Origin: QZLE01 sp033852135
GTDB taxonomy: Bacteria; Pseudomonadota; Gammaproteobacteria; QZLD01
Length of the DNA stretch: 64,000 nt
NCBI GenBank assembly: GCA_033852135.1
Contig: JAWSVB010000016.1
Coordinates: 1-64,000 of the forward strand
Reading direction: 5' to 3'
Positions within the stretch are counted from its first letter, which is position 1; each line of letters starts with the position of its first letter. Of this stretch, positions 20,372-30,164 are shown piece by piece. A model generated the notes under the pieces. The model was not told the DNA's origin. It searched no databases and saw only the letters and a program-made list of their open reading frames with translations. The position numbers and the translations under genes are program-made.

Positions 20372-22657
20372 CTAGATACCTTTAATGTATTGAGCATAAG
20401 TAGATGGTTGAATATATTGTTGCAGATCTGAATGAGAAGCACTGTTTCCCGTAAGAGCACTTTCAAATAGTTTAATTATCTCAAGCTTCTCTAAACCAAT
20501 TTTTGTCTCAGTTTGTATACCCCGTAGATCAATAAAAAAGCTAGAAAACATATTGGATAAATCATCAACTATCTTTGTATTAAGGAAGTTTTGCTCATTA
20601 TAAATAGCGCTATAGCTTCCTTTTTGCTTGCTTATAAAAAGAGATTGCCCTTTTAACGATGTAACAATGGATGATTTATTACAGTTTTGAATGCACTCGT
20701 CATCAACACTAGCTTTATCGCATCCAATAACTTGGTGATGCAAGCACTGCCTGCTTTTCATCAGTAAAATTGGATGAAAAATGCTGTAGTAAAGCTTAAA
20801 GTTTTCTGGCGTTTTAATATTCTTTATCTGTTGTTGATTAAGTTCATTAGATATAAATGAACCATGACAGTTAAATTTCTCTTTTAAACATAAAAGACTG
20901 TATGAGTTTACAATGTTAAGGTTTGGCCCAGCTATCCAATCTATTCCTTGTTTAAAGGCATGGTGGGCAATCCCTGTATTATCAGTGACTATAAGTTCAG
21001 GCTGCACCTGTTGAAGAAACTCAATTGCAGTCAAATAGTCATCCCCTATTAAAATAGAAGAAAACCATGGCTTAAGTTTTTTATTGCTCAGAAAAATATC
21101 TACCAGTTTAGAGAAATCATCTTTAAAACTGCTGGGGATTTTATAAAAAATATCTGCAGAGCTTTCATCACATAGGTGTAAGTCCTCAATGGATGATATT
21201 AAGACTGATAAAGTCGGCTTATTCTCAGTTATATTATATTTTTGTAGCTTAGGTAAAACTACTGGGGTAATAGGTTCTTTTGAATCATTTAAGATATATA
21301 AAATTCTATTCTTTATTAACGTAAGCTCTTTAAAAGGGATAAATAGATCGCTTGCGAGATTTTCAAACTTCAACTCTTCTATGAAGTACTCAGTATTGTT
21401 AATAGCTTTAAATCGCTCATAAAAAAGATCGTAATCTAGCCCCTTGGCTGAGTTTTTCTTATCTTTTTCAGCAGCATCACTTTTATTGGAGAGATGACTT
21501 TTTTGAATAAGATTTGATTCAGATTGAACTTTAAATGAAGAGTCAGGAGTTGTTACTGTCACCTCTAACTTTGAATCAAGCCTGCCTGAAATACTAATAG
21601 TTATTGGAGCTTTAGCTGAGCTTAACTGTTGAATAATTGTTCTTACATCTGAATTTATTTTATCTTTCTCTGCATAATAGGCTGTTTTTTCCTGCAGTAA
21701 CTTTTTGTCAGCAGAATCTTCATCAATATTGGCGAATTGTTTTATTGAGTTATCCATAGGATTATCAATAAACATCTCTTTGTTAATATCACCGGTTAAA
21801 TACGAGTTAGTAAAATCGCGGTTAAAAACTTTATATAGATCGCTATTATCACTATATTTTTGTTTTGCATGGTTCTGGATATTATTTTTCCAACAATTAA
21901 CTACCGTATATACATAGTCATATTGTTTTATCCTTCCCTCAATTTTAAGTGAATCGACACCAGCATCTAGCAGCGCTTCTAGATCATAAAAAGCAGAATT
22001 ATCTTTTAAGTTTAACGGATAATCTTTGCCTACCGCTGTCGTTTGATATTTATCTCTGCATGGTTGGCTGCATCTACCGCGATTACCTGATTTCCCGCCA
22101 TGTACGGAGCTTATATAGCAGACGCCAGAAAAGGAGATGCAGTTAGAGCCGTGTACAAATACTTCTGTAGAGATATTTTTCTCATGCCCTGCACTAGCTA
22201 ATTTTTTTATCTCTTTAAGACTTAGCTCTCTGGATAAGTTAACTCTATTAATATTGAGATCACTTAAGAAATCTATCTGCCCAATATTATGAGTAGTGAG
22301 CTGGGTTGAGCCATGAACTTTCAAACTTTTAAAATGTTTTTGTAATAAGTAAAGTAAGCCTAAATCCTGAACAATTACCCCATCAATACTAGTATTGACT
22401 AATTTATTTAGCAGGTTAATAAGAGTTTGAATTTCACTTTCAATAAAAACAATATTGAGCGTTAAAAAAATCTGGCAATTATTTTTATGGGCTAGGCGTA
22501 AGATCCCATTAAGATCTTCAAATTCAATATTAGTAGCGCGGTTTCTTGCATTAAATTGATTCAACCCGCAATAAATAGCATCTGCACCAGCGGCAATTGC
22601 TGCTTTTATCGAGTCGATATCACCACCAGGTGCTAATAATTCAATCTGATTATTCAT
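20372..22657 (-). CDS. U32 family peptidase (RlhA/TrhP-like tRNA or rRNA hydroxylation protein)
   Basis: A 761-residue protein. It opens with IELLAPGGDIDSIKAAIAAGADAIYCGL, typical of U32, and has the Cys cluster GVCYISSVHGGKSGNRGRCSQPCR that places it with the RlhA/TrhP group, which acts with prephenate-derived chemistry in RNA hydroxylation. The C-terminal half contains a second, divergent U32-like region (from about residue 470) with more Cys residues (CLHHQ, CIQNC). It is about 100 residues longer than E. coli RlhA, so I give no symbol. It is monocistronic. Confidence 0.8.
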   Translation of the reverse strand: MNNQIELLAPGGDIDSIKAAIAAGADAIYCGLNQFNARNRATNIEFEDLNGILRLAHKNNCQIFLTLNIVFIESEIQTLINLLNKLVNTSIDGVIVQDLGLLYLLQKHFKSLKVHGSTQLTTHNIGQIDFLSDLNINRVNLSRELSLKEIKKLASAGHEKNISTEVFVHGSNCISFSGVCYISSVHGGKSGNRGRCSQPCRDKYQTTAVGKDYPLNLKDNSAFYDLEALLDAGVDSLKIEGRIKQYDYVYTVVNCWKNNIQNHAKQKYSDNSDLYKVFNRDFTNSYLTGDINKEMFIDNPMDNSIKQFANIDEDSADKKLLQEKTAYYAEKDKINSDVRTIIQQLSSAKAPITISISGRLDSKLEVTVTTPDSSFKVQSESNLIQKSHLSNKSDAAEKDKKNSAKGLDYDLFYERFKAINNTEYFIEELKFENLASDLFIPFKELTLIKNRILYILNDSKEPITPVVLPKLQKYNITENKPTLSVLISSIEDLHLCDESSADIFYKIPSSFKDDFSKLVDIFLSNKKLKPWFSSILIGDDYLTAIEFLQQVQPELIVTDNTGIAHHAFKQGIDWIAGPNLNIVNSYSLLCLKEKFNCHGSFISNELNQQQIKNIKTPENFKLYYSIFHPILLMKSRQCLHHQVIGCDKASVDDECIQNCNKSSIVTSLKGQSLFISKQKGSYSAIYNEQNFLNTKIVDDLSNMFSSFFIDLRGIQTETKIGLEKLEIIKLFESALTGNSASHSDLQQYIQPSTYAQYIKGI

Positions 22658-22700
22658 AGTTGGGGTTACAACTTATTTACAAGAAAAGTGCGTGTGAATG

Positions 22701-23105
22701 TTAATAAGAGTTGGTGTGGCCAGTAAAACACTTTTTAGCCTCATCAATGCTCTCACTCATTCTTTCAATGATGGGTGACATTTTACTATGCTCGCTTAAG
22801 CGAAATGCAATTCCAACACCATTCGGTACTGCTCTGACAATCATGCCACTAACTCTAAGAGGATAAGGTTTATTCTTGATTATAAGGGTAAAATCTATCC
22901 AAACCCTCTGATTTAAAAACGCCTCTGTATCGTCATGAGCAAAAGATAGAAACGCTCCTGAGAAGCTGACATTTGTAAGTTCAGTAGAGACTTCGTGGCT
23001 ATCTTCAAAAACCAATGAACATTTAGTATTAAGAAATAAACGTGCTGCGGCTCTTTTTTCTCTGCCAGAATAATCTTGTTGTCCGCTTATTTTTTGTTGA
23101 GGCAT
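22701..23105 (-). CDS. PilZ domain protein
   Basis: A 134-residue protein with one PilZ domain: the arginine patch REKRAAARLFL near residue 17 and NVSFSGAF near residue 45, the two cyclic-di-GMP contact motifs. Single-domain PilZ proteins link cyclic-di-GMP to motility, pili or surface polymer production. Asn replaces the usual Asp of the DxSxxG motif, so binding could be weaker. It stands downstream of the 23222 membrane protein on the same strand, separated by 116 bases. Confidence 0.8.
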   Translation of the reverse strand: MPQQKISGQQDYSGREKRAAARLFLNTKCSLVFEDSHEVSTELTNVSFSGAFLSFAHDDTEAFLNQRVWIDFTLIIKNKPYPLRVSGMIVRAVPNGVGIAFRLSEHSKMSPIIERMSESIDEAKKCFTGHTNSY

Positions 23106-23221
23106 TTTAGGAACTAAGGGTTGTAAAATGATAATAGTAACAGTCGATAAAAAAGTAGCAAGTAGTAGAGACGGATACTTATCAAATTGAAGATGAACAG
23201 GTGGTTTTTCTGTAGTGATAA

Positions 23222-23608
23222 CTAAGTAATAAGGTTAATTTGACCGATTAAATCGCCAAACCCCCATACCACTGTGCCTGTTATAGAGATGATTATTCCG
23301 GTAAAAGTCTCACTACCAACTTTTCTTTGCTTATTACTGCTGTTTTCACTTTCATAGCTGCCATCAATATCGACTAGAGAGACAGTTGGAGTGTCAGATG
23401 CTAAAAATGAAGGTGAACTAATTAATAAGAGTCCAGCAATGGTAATTAATGAACCAAAGCGGGAAAACCATAGCCATTCAGAATGCACTATAGATAACAC
23501 AACTCCAGCAACAGCCATGCATATAGCAAAAAATATTATTACAGCTTTACTCTCAAGAATTTTAACAATTCTATCCAACCTATGCATATCATGCTTACTG
23601 GTATTCAT
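23222..23608 (-). CDS. Small hypothetical membrane protein
   Basis: A 128-residue protein with an AAGGAA ribosome site at the ATG at 23608. Three hydrophobic helices are visible (VIIFFAICMAVAGVVLSI, FGSLITIAGLLLISS and a final FTGIIISITGTVVWGFG) around a short polar loop. I do not recognise the family. It is conserved enough in reading frame and start to be real. Confidence 0.55.
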   Translation of the reverse strand: MNTSKHDMHRLDRIVKILESKAVIIFFAICMAVAGVVLSIVHSEWLWFSRFGSLITIAGLLLISSPSFLASDTPTVSLVDIDGSYESENSSNKQRKVGSETFTGIIISITGTVVWGFGDLIGQINLIT

Positions 23609-23914
23609 GCTGTTCCTTAATATTATTAAACATCCAAAACAAGTTAATAAAACAGTTGCTTAGCCAACTGTCCATCCATTCTTCACTTTAAAGCAATTCC
23701 AATTTGCTATAAAAAAATTATTAACTTATATATAAAATATAGCGATGAACACCACAAATGCAATATAAACAAAAGCAATTTTTAATAGGTGGTAAGCTGT
23801 GATGGTTTTGTTTTAATCGTTCCTGCTTAACATACACTTCCTGGAATAAGCGTAAGAATATCTAGAGCCTGTGAGGTTTTGAACCTGCACTCTATAGTGC
23901 CAGACCATTTTTCA
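23609..23914. other. Intergenic region downstream of tag
   Basis: 306 bases holding no ORF that I trust. It contains the hairpin listed at 23652-23671 and the promoter of the small membrane protein. The rest is AT-rich and unremarkable. Confidence 0.35.
23652..23671 (-). terminator. Probable rho-independent terminator
   Basis: A seven-base-pair hairpin, ACAGTTG and CAACTGT around a six-base loop, followed on the minus strand by TTTTATT. It lies between tag and the membrane protein gene and would end the tag transcript. Confidence 0.55.
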
Positions 23915-24472
23915 TTAGATATCCGCATATTTAAAACAATCTACAACATGGTCATTTACCATACCTACAGCTTGCATATAAGCATAGCAGATTGTAGAGC
24001 CAACAAATTTGAAGCCTCTGCGCTTCAATTCTTTACTCATTGCATCAGACTCTTGAGTTGTTATTGGGATCTGGCTTAACTCCTTCCAAGAGTTTTTAAT
24101 TGGCTTTCCAGCGACAAAGGACCATATAAATTCATCGAAACTTTTAAATTCTTCAATTATTTTTAAAAACGCCTTAGCATTAACTATTGCAGCGTTAACT
24201 TTAAGCTTGTTTCTTATTATCCCTGGGTCTTGCAGTAAACTATCAATCTTGCTTTGGTCCCATTTGGCGATTTTTACCGGGTCAAAACCGTCATATGCAA
24301 TTCTGTATGTTTCACGTCTTTTTAGAATAGTAATCCAACTTAAACCTGCTTGAGCACCTTCTAGAAGAAGCATCTCAAAAAGTTTGAGATCATCATGAAC
24401 AGGAACACCCCACTCCTTGTCATGATATTCAATATATATTGGGTCGTTTGTTACCCATTCGCACCTTTTCAT
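23915..24472 (-). CDS. tag: DNA-3-methyladenine glycosylase I
   Basis: A 185-residue base-excision enzyme that removes 3-methyladenine from alkylated DNA. It begins MKRCEWVTNDPIYIEYHDKEWG as Tag proteins do, with the zinc Cys at position 4 and the conserved LLLEGAQAGLSWITIL. Later come DPGIIRNKLKVNAAI (helix-hairpin-helix region) and the C-terminal zinc-site residues in FVGSTICYAYMQAVGMVNDH. Its length is normal. It is monocistronic and probably constitutive; no Ada-like operator is visible. Confidence 0.93.
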   Translation of the reverse strand: MKRCEWVTNDPIYIEYHDKEWGVPVHDDLKLFEMLLLEGAQAGLSWITILKRRETYRIAYDGFDPVKIAKWDQSKIDSLLQDPGIIRNKLKVNAAIVNAKAFLKIIEEFKSFDEFIWSFVAGKPIKNSWKELSQIPITTQESDAMSKELKRRGFKFVGSTICYAYMQAVGMVNDHVVDCFKYADI

Positions 24473-24692
24473 ATATCACCACCATTTATCCATAACAGTT
24501 GCATAGTTGTTAATTAATCAGTTAGCTTGCGTATCACCCACTCCAGAGGGCCAGTTTTAAAATGCCTCAACCAGATAACGGCAAATAGTTTGAAAGGCTA
24601 AGCAAAACCATAAACCTTAATTCTCGTGCCACATTATAGCCACAATCCTTTGATAAAAATAAATAAAACCAAACATTATAAAGGAGCTAATA

Positions 24693-26123
24693 ATGAACAT
24701 TACACGACCATCATTTTCACCAGAAGCTAAAGGCAACTATCGTATTCTTACAAAAGCATTACTAATTGCATTTATGTCTCTGTTACTGCTGATACCTATT
24801 GATTCAATAGAAGATACGATTAGAGATCGTTCTCATTTCCGCAACCAAGTAATTCGAGATATTGCTAAAAGCTCAACTGGAGCACAGACCATAACCGGCC
24901 CTATTATCGTTTTACCATACGAAGTCACATATACCCGCATAAAGATTGACCCAGAGACCAAGCAAGAGATTGAAGAGACCTATACCAGAACCAAGACAGA
25001 ATACTTTCTACCAGAAGAGCTTAATTTTACCGGGGATATAACGATGGAAGAGCGTTACCGAGGAATATATTTAGCTCATATATATCAATGGAAAGGAGGT
25101 GTTCAAGGCTCGTACAAAATACCTGCTAATTACGGCATTAACGAAGACGATAATCCTATTGAATGGGGAACGCCATATATTTCATTTGGAATCACCGACA
25201 CTCGTGGAATCATCTATAAACCAGAGCTTAAATTTGCAAATAATAAAATAAACTTTGAACCTGGACCTAAATACTCTAGCCTCAAATCTGGTCTACATGC
25301 CAAACTCACAAATTTGACTGCATCTGATAAAAATCAAACAATTCCATTTTCCATTAACTTTGCAATTCAAGGGCTACAAGATCTTAAAATAATCCCTCTT
25401 GGTAAAACAACATCTGTAAACTTAAAATCAAATTGGCCTCACCCAAGCTTTAATGGCAATCAGCTTCCGTTAGAGCGAGAAATAGATGATGATGGATTTA
25501 GTGCTTACTGGCAAACAACCTGGTTTGCAAACAATCTAGGTGATGAATTTAGAAAAAGTCGTAGCTATGAAAATATTTCTGAGAAATTAAAAAACAAAGC
25601 TATCGGTGTAAAGTTTATTGAGGGGGTGGATATATATCAAAAATCGGAGCGCTCAGCTAAATATGGCTTTCTATTCATAGGGCTAACATTTGCTGCATTC
25701 TTCCTATTCGAGATATTAAAACAACTTAAAATCCACCCAATTCAATACGGCTTTGTTGGATTATCTCTAGCGATGTTTTTTATGCTTGAATTTTCTTTGT
25801 CTGAACATATGTCATTTAGCCTTGCTTATCTAATTGCAAGCACATCTAGTATATCAATACTCGGATATTATATTGCTATTGCCCTGAAGAGAATAAGCTG
25901 GGGAATTGGGTTCGCTACACTTCTTGGTCTTCTCTATGCGATCCTCTATGGACTACTAATATCAGAGGATCTAGCTCTTGTGCTTGGATCATTAACTCTA
26001 TTTATAATCTTGTCATTGGTGATGGTATTTACCAAGAATATTGATTGGTATCAGCTCACCAACTTACCAGCAAAACCTGAAGCTATAGATAAAGAAGAAG
26101 TTATTTCAGAAACTGATAAATAG
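24693..26123 (+). CDS. creD: CreD-like inner membrane protein
   Basis: A 476-residue inner membrane protein. It has one N-terminal helix (TKALLIAFMSLLLLIPI), a large periplasmic beta domain with TGPIIVLPY near residue 70, and five to six C-terminal helices. This layout matches CreD/Inner membrane protein YeiR-unrelated CreD family, which supports envelope integrity and colicin E2 tolerance in enterics. The start has AAGGAG. No creABC genes are adjacent, so it is not under the classic Cre operon here. A strong terminator follows nine bases after the stop. Confidence 0.85.
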   Translation: MNITRPSFSPEAKGNYRILTKALLIAFMSLLLLIPIDSIEDTIRDRSHFRNQVIRDIAKSSTGAQTITGPIIVLPYEVTYTRIKIDPETKQEIEETYTRTKTEYFLPEELNFTGDITMEERYRGIYLAHIYQWKGGVQGSYKIPANYGINEDDNPIEWGTPYISFGITDTRGIIYKPELKFANNKINFEPGPKYSSLKSGLHAKLTNLTASDKNQTIPFSINFAIQGLQDLKIIPLGKTTSVNLKSNWPHPSFNGNQLPLEREIDDDGFSAYWQTTWFANNLGDEFRKSRSYENISEKLKNKAIGVKFIEGVDIYQKSERSAKYGFLFIGLTFAAFFLFEILKQLKIHPIQYGFVGLSLAMFFMLEFSLSEHMSFSLAYLIASTSSISILGYYIAIALKRISWGIGFATLLGLLYAILYGLLISEDLALVLGSLTLFIILSLVMVFTKNIDWYQLTNLPAKPEAIDKEEVISETDK

Positions 26124-26131
26124 AGATACTC

Positions 26132-26157
26132 AAACCGGACTCATCATGAGTCCGGTT
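26132..26157. terminator. Strong bidirectional terminator
   Basis: An almost perfect hairpin, AAACCGGACTCAT with its complement ATGAGTCCGGTTT, followed by TTTA and preceded by A residues. It ends the creD transcript and can also serve the convergent 26198 gene. Confidence 0.85.
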
Positions 26158-26197
26158 TTATTTATATATGAATGAATTTGCTTATTTGTTTGGATAT

Positions 26198-26509
26198 TTA
26201 TTCCAAATCGTTATCACTACCTTTCATAGAATACCAAGACTTGCCGGTATCATCCTCCATAGAAGATTCTCTTATTTCATAAATAGTATCTAAATGAATC
26301 GTAGGGGCTATATAGATATCACCACCTCTATTCAAAGTTAGATTCTGTAAATCTTCATCCTGCTTTAGCGCATCAACGGCTTTTAACTCAGCCTCTTTAG
26401 CTGATTCTGCTTCGATAAATTTAGTAGTGAAAAAACCCATTAAAGTTTTTTTACCATCAACTCGGATTAAGAAGTTTTCTCCATTCAGAACTACTTGAAA
26501 GAATTTCAT
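26198..26509 (-). CDS. Hypothetical protein, 103 residues
   Basis: A small soluble protein that begins MKFFQVVLNGENFLI, with an N-terminal beta-rich half and an acidic tail. It has no signal peptide and no motif I recognise. The phrase FFTTKFIEAESAKEAELKAV resembles a small family of stand-alone hypothetical proteins with a strand-helix layout. It is 47 bases downstream of the 26557 gene and could share its transcript. Confidence 0.55.
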   Translation of the reverse strand: MKFFQVVLNGENFLIRVDGKKTLMGFFTTKFIEAESAKEAELKAVDALKQDEDLQNLTLNRGGDIYIAPTIHLDTIYEIRESSMEDDTGKSWYSMKGSDNDLE

Positions 26510-26556
26510 GATTTTTTAACAGACCTACAATATTGCAATCTTTTATACCTGATTCA

Positions 26557-27246
26557 TTATGAGCCTACTTCAGGTATCTCAGCCTCATTTTGTACTGCAA
26601 AATTTGATAGATTTATACTTGCTGAATATACAACATTATTTTTTTTGTATAACACGTAAACTAAATTATCATTTACAACATCATAATCGATAACATAATC
26701 CAATTCAGTCACAAGCTCCATATAACTAGTACCATCAGGTTTAGAAATCGCAAGCGTCTTTAAGTCGCTATTAGTTAAACGCATATCACTATTCGTATCG
26801 CTCTTAATTACTTCATAAATGATTGCTAGAGATACCTTTTCACTCTGGCAACCACCAAGCCCAAGCTCTTTCGCTGATTCAACAAGGTAATTATTATGGT
26901 TAAATAACCAATGTTTTGAATCAGTTTCGGTATTTATGAATAAGTAATTTCTTGAAGATTTAACTGATTTACTATAATTACTCTGTGAATACTTTTGGCC
27001 TGAAAACAGTGGTATTTTAAGGACAAAATGGCCATTGATTTTTTCAGATGAGCCTAAACTCCAATCTATTTTAACTTCGTCAGGGTTTTCTATATTCACA
27101 ATATTGTGAGAACTTCTGTTTCGCGTTATATCTTTAAAGATTTGATAAGCACCGAAAAGCAAGCATACTAAAGATACAATTCCAACTAAGGAAATTACAA
27201 TTGCATTAAATCGCCACAATATACGAAAAAATCTATTCTGTTCCAT
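26557..27246 (-). CDS. Hypothetical membrane-anchored protein
   Basis: A 229-residue protein with one N-terminal membrane helix (VISLVGIVSLVCLLFGAY) and an extracytoplasmic domain that is probably beta-rich. A GTG at 27252 is also open, but the ATG at 27246 is better spaced from AGGGGTG. I do not recognise the family. It may be co-transcribed with the 26198 gene. Confidence 0.55.
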   Translation of the reverse strand: MEQNRFFRILWRFNAIVISLVGIVSLVCLLFGAYQIFKDITRNRSSHNIVNIENPDEVKIDWSLGSSEKINGHFVLKIPLFSGQKYSQSNYSKSVKSSRNYLFINTETDSKHWLFNHNNYLVESAKELGLGGCQSEKVSLAIIYEVIKSDTNSDMRLTNSDLKTLAISKPDGTSYMELVTELDYVIDYDVVNDNLVYVLYKKNNVVYSASINLSNFAVQNEAEIPEVGS

Positions 27247-27453
27247 ATTCACCCCTAAAACAAACTAACAAATACATTAACTGGCCTTAGTATACTTAAG
27301 TTATCCATAGATACAATTAATCTAAGATGCACATCCAAGCATGAAAATAGCAGAATATACAGCCATCACTAACACTTAAAAAAGCCGTTACAACACCAAT
27401 AATTATAGATAGCAACAAGGTAATGTATTAAGCACTAACTATAATAATACTCA

Positions 27454-28506
27454 TCATACCGGAAAAATTATTAAATCATCTACCTCAGGTTTTATTCCAA
27501 TCTCTTCACCAAGTTGATGGTTATGATGGCTTGAAACTAATGCATGACATATCTCATTAGATGGCAGTTCGAGTTTATAAAGTATATTGGGACCACGGAA
27601 TGATTTGTGTATAACACGCGCTTTTAACGCAGAATTATCATCATGAAGAACATCTTCGGGGCGAACTAGAAGGTTAACATCACACCCATGACTGCATGGT
27701 AATGATAAATCTCCGGTTAACTTGCCAAGTCCGCATGAAACAGTATTTTCTGCTAAAACCGTACCTTTAATAATTGAACCATCACCGACAAAGGTTGCTA
27801 CATCTAGTGTTTCTGGTTGATGATATATTTTATAAGCATCATCCCACTGCCGAATTATTCCATCAAAAATCACCCCTATACAATCAGCAACAGAAAAAGC
27901 CTCAAATTGGTTATGGGTAACCATTAATGCCGTTGTATTTGACTCTTTGAGAATATCCCTAACTTCTATTGTTAGCCTTTCTCTTAGACTAACATCAAGG
28001 TTAGAAAATGGTTCATCTAACAGTAGCAACTCCGGCTTAGGAGCCAGTGCTCTTGCCAAAGCTACTCGTTGTTGTTGACCGCCAGAAAGCTCATGCGGAT
28101 ATGCCTTGGCAGATTGAGTTAAACCAACAAGCTTTAAAAGGTGATTTACCCGAATAGTTTTTTGGCCTTTTTTATTATTATTTAACCCAAAAGCTATATT
28201 CTCAGCCACTGTCATATGTGGAAAAAGAGCGTAGTCTTGAAATACCATCCCTACTTTTCTTTTTTCAGGGGGTACGAAAGTGTTCTGAGAAAGAACTAGA
28301 TCATTATTGATCGTAACTTCACCTGAGTTAATTTCTTCGAACCCAGCTATTAATCTTAATAAGGTTGTTTTACCACAACCGCTTGGACCAAGCAGACAGC
28401 CAATTTCCCCTTTTTTTAACTCAAATGATGCACCTTTTACCACTTTGGTTTGAGCATAAGATTTATAAACGTTTGATACTTTTAGAAGAGAAGACCTATT
28501 CTGCAT
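27454..28506 (-). CDS. ABC transporter ATPase, iron(III) type (FbpC-like)
   Basis: A 350-residue ATPase with Walker A GPSGCGKTT, the Q loop MVFQDYALFPH, signature LSGGQQQRVALARAL and Walker B LLLLDEPFSNLD, plus a C-terminal regulatory TOBE-like domain (LVRPEDVLH). It powers ferric-iron uptake together with the two genes upstream. Its ATG lies one base after the permease stop, so the genes are translationally linked. The stop is TGA. Confidence 0.9.
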   Translation of the reverse strand: MQNRSSLLKVSNVYKSYAQTKVVKGASFELKKGEIGCLLGPSGCGKTTLLRLIAGFEEINSGEVTINNDLVLSQNTFVPPEKRKVGMVFQDYALFPHMTVAENIAFGLNNNKKGQKTIRVNHLLKLVGLTQSAKAYPHELSGGQQQRVALARALAPKPELLLLDEPFSNLDVSLRERLTIEVRDILKESNTTALMVTHNQFEAFSVADCIGVIFDGIIRQWDDAYKIYHQPETLDVATFVGDGSIIKGTVLAENTVSCGLGKLTGDLSLPCSHGCDVNLLVRPEDVLHDDNSALKARVIHKSFRGPNILYKLELPSNEICHALVSSHHNHQLGEEIGIKPEVDDLIIFPV

Positions 28507-28507
28507 T

Positions 28508-30133
28508 TTACTTCTCCATTTTTTTGATGAGTATTAGTACAGGGATAATACCAACAAGAACAAGATAGAATGCTGGCTGTGCTGCACGCACCCATTCCCC
28601 TTCACTTGTAAGCTCGAATATTTTTACTGCCAGAGTGTCCCACCCAAAAGGCCTTATCATTAAAGTGATAGGCATCTCTTTCATAACATCAACTAAGGCA
28701 AGGATTAATGCAGTCAAAATACCTTTCTGCAGTAATGGAAAATGGATTTTATATAAAATTTGAATTCTTGTTTTACCCAATGTAGAAGCTGCATCATCTA
28801 AGCTGGGCTTGATATTCTGCATGGCGCTGTTAACTGCTCCAAAGCCCACAGCTAAAAATCTAATCAGATAGGCGATAAGCATAACTGCAATACTTCCTTG
28901 AATAATTGGGCCTGTGTTAATAGCAAATAGTTGCAAACTAATCTCTTGAATTAGTTTATCAAACCAGATGACAGGAATAGCTATTCCAATTGCCAGCACT
29001 GTTCCAGGTAGCGCATATCCAATAGTTGATATTTTGGTTAATATCTTAGTGACTTTACTGCCATCGATTCTTTGTGCATAAGCTAATAGTATCGACACCA
29101 AACAAATGACTACTGCAGCCATCCCTCCAAGCAACAAAGTTTTGGAAATATGATCGAATAACTCCACACCTTCACCATCTGTAATCACTTCTATATTCCA
29201 CAATATTAATTGAGAAACCGGGATAACAAATGCAATTAACAAAATCACGGTGCAGAATGAGAAAACGGCGAAAGATTTCCAACCAGTAAGCTTAATATTT
29301 GTCTTAACCTTACCCCCTTTTGAACTATCGTAATATCTCATCCGGGATTTATATATGGCATCAATAAATAGAAATGCAAAAGCAAAAAACACTAAGAATG
29401 ATGAAAGTTGGGCCGCAGCATCAAGGGAGAAAAAACCAAACCAGGATTTATAAATAGCTGTTGTTAATGTGTCGTAATTAAAGACTGATACGGCACCAAA
29501 ATCAGCTAAAGTTTCCATTAAAACTAGCATAAGTCCTGTTATTATCCATGGCCTGGAAATGGGCAGAGCAACCTTAAAAAAAGCTTTTATTGGGCTAATA
29601 CCCAGAGTTCTTGCGGCTTCTATCACCCCTCTCCCTTGGTTCATAAATGAAGCTCGGCTTAATAGATAAACATAGGGGTATAATGTAAGACCAATTACTA
29701 TGATTACAAAAGGGGTTGATCTAACCTCAAATACAGTTGATTCAAAGCCTGGAATTGTTTTTATAAACCCTTGTACAGGGCCGGAAAAATCCATAACCCC
29801 AAGGAAGATAAAAGCCATAACGTAGGCTGGAAGAGCCATTGGCAAAGCTAAAGCCCAGGAAAAAAAGCGCTTGCCATAAAAATCACAAACACCTGTAAAC
29901 CAACCTAAAGTTACACCTATTAATAAAGTAAAGCATGCAACGCCGCCAACAAGAAGCACTGTGTTAATAACTAATTCTGAAAGAACTGTTGCAACTAGGT
30001 GTTGCCAAATCTCTTTTTCAGGATATAAAAACGAGCTGAAAATGGTAATAACCGGAATTATCACCAAAAAAGAGAAGGTCCAGGTGATTAACCGCCATGG
30101 ACCTTTTGATTTGTTATACTTTCTAGTCAGCAT
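28508..30133 (-). CDS. ABC transporter permease, iron(III) type (FbpB-like)
   Basis: A 541-residue permease with two fused halves of about six membrane helices each. Each carries an EAA loop: EAARTLGISPIKAFFKVALP in the first, and DDAASTLGKTRIQILYKIHFP in the second. The frame is open to 30184, but the ATG at 30133 (MLTRKYNKSKG) avoids overlap with the substrate-binding gene. It sits between the binding protein and the ATPase, making a complete Fbp/Fut-type ferric transporter. Confidence 0.9.
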   Translation of the reverse strand: MLTRKYNKSKGPWRLITWTFSFLVIIPVITIFSSFLYPEKEIWQHLVATVLSELVINTVLLVGGVACFTLLIGVTLGWFTGVCDFYGKRFFSWALALPMALPAYVMAFIFLGVMDFSGPVQGFIKTIPGFESTVFEVRSTPFVIIVIGLTLYPYVYLLSRASFMNQGRGVIEAARTLGISPIKAFFKVALPISRPWIITGLMLVLMETLADFGAVSVFNYDTLTTAIYKSWFGFFSLDAAAQLSSFLVFFAFAFLFIDAIYKSRMRYYDSSKGGKVKTNIKLTGWKSFAVFSFCTVILLIAFVIPVSQLILWNIEVITDGEGVELFDHISKTLLLGGMAAVVICLVSILLAYAQRIDGSKVTKILTKISTIGYALPGTVLAIGIAIPVIWFDKLIQEISLQLFAINTGPIIQGSIAVMLIAYLIRFLAVGFGAVNSAMQNIKPSLDDAASTLGKTRIQILYKIHFPLLQKGILTALILALVDVMKEMPITLMIRPFGWDTLAVKIFELTSEGEWVRAAQPAFYLVLVGIIPVLILIKKMEK

Positions 30134-30164
30134 AATTACCTTTGTGCAGCTTTGACTATAACTA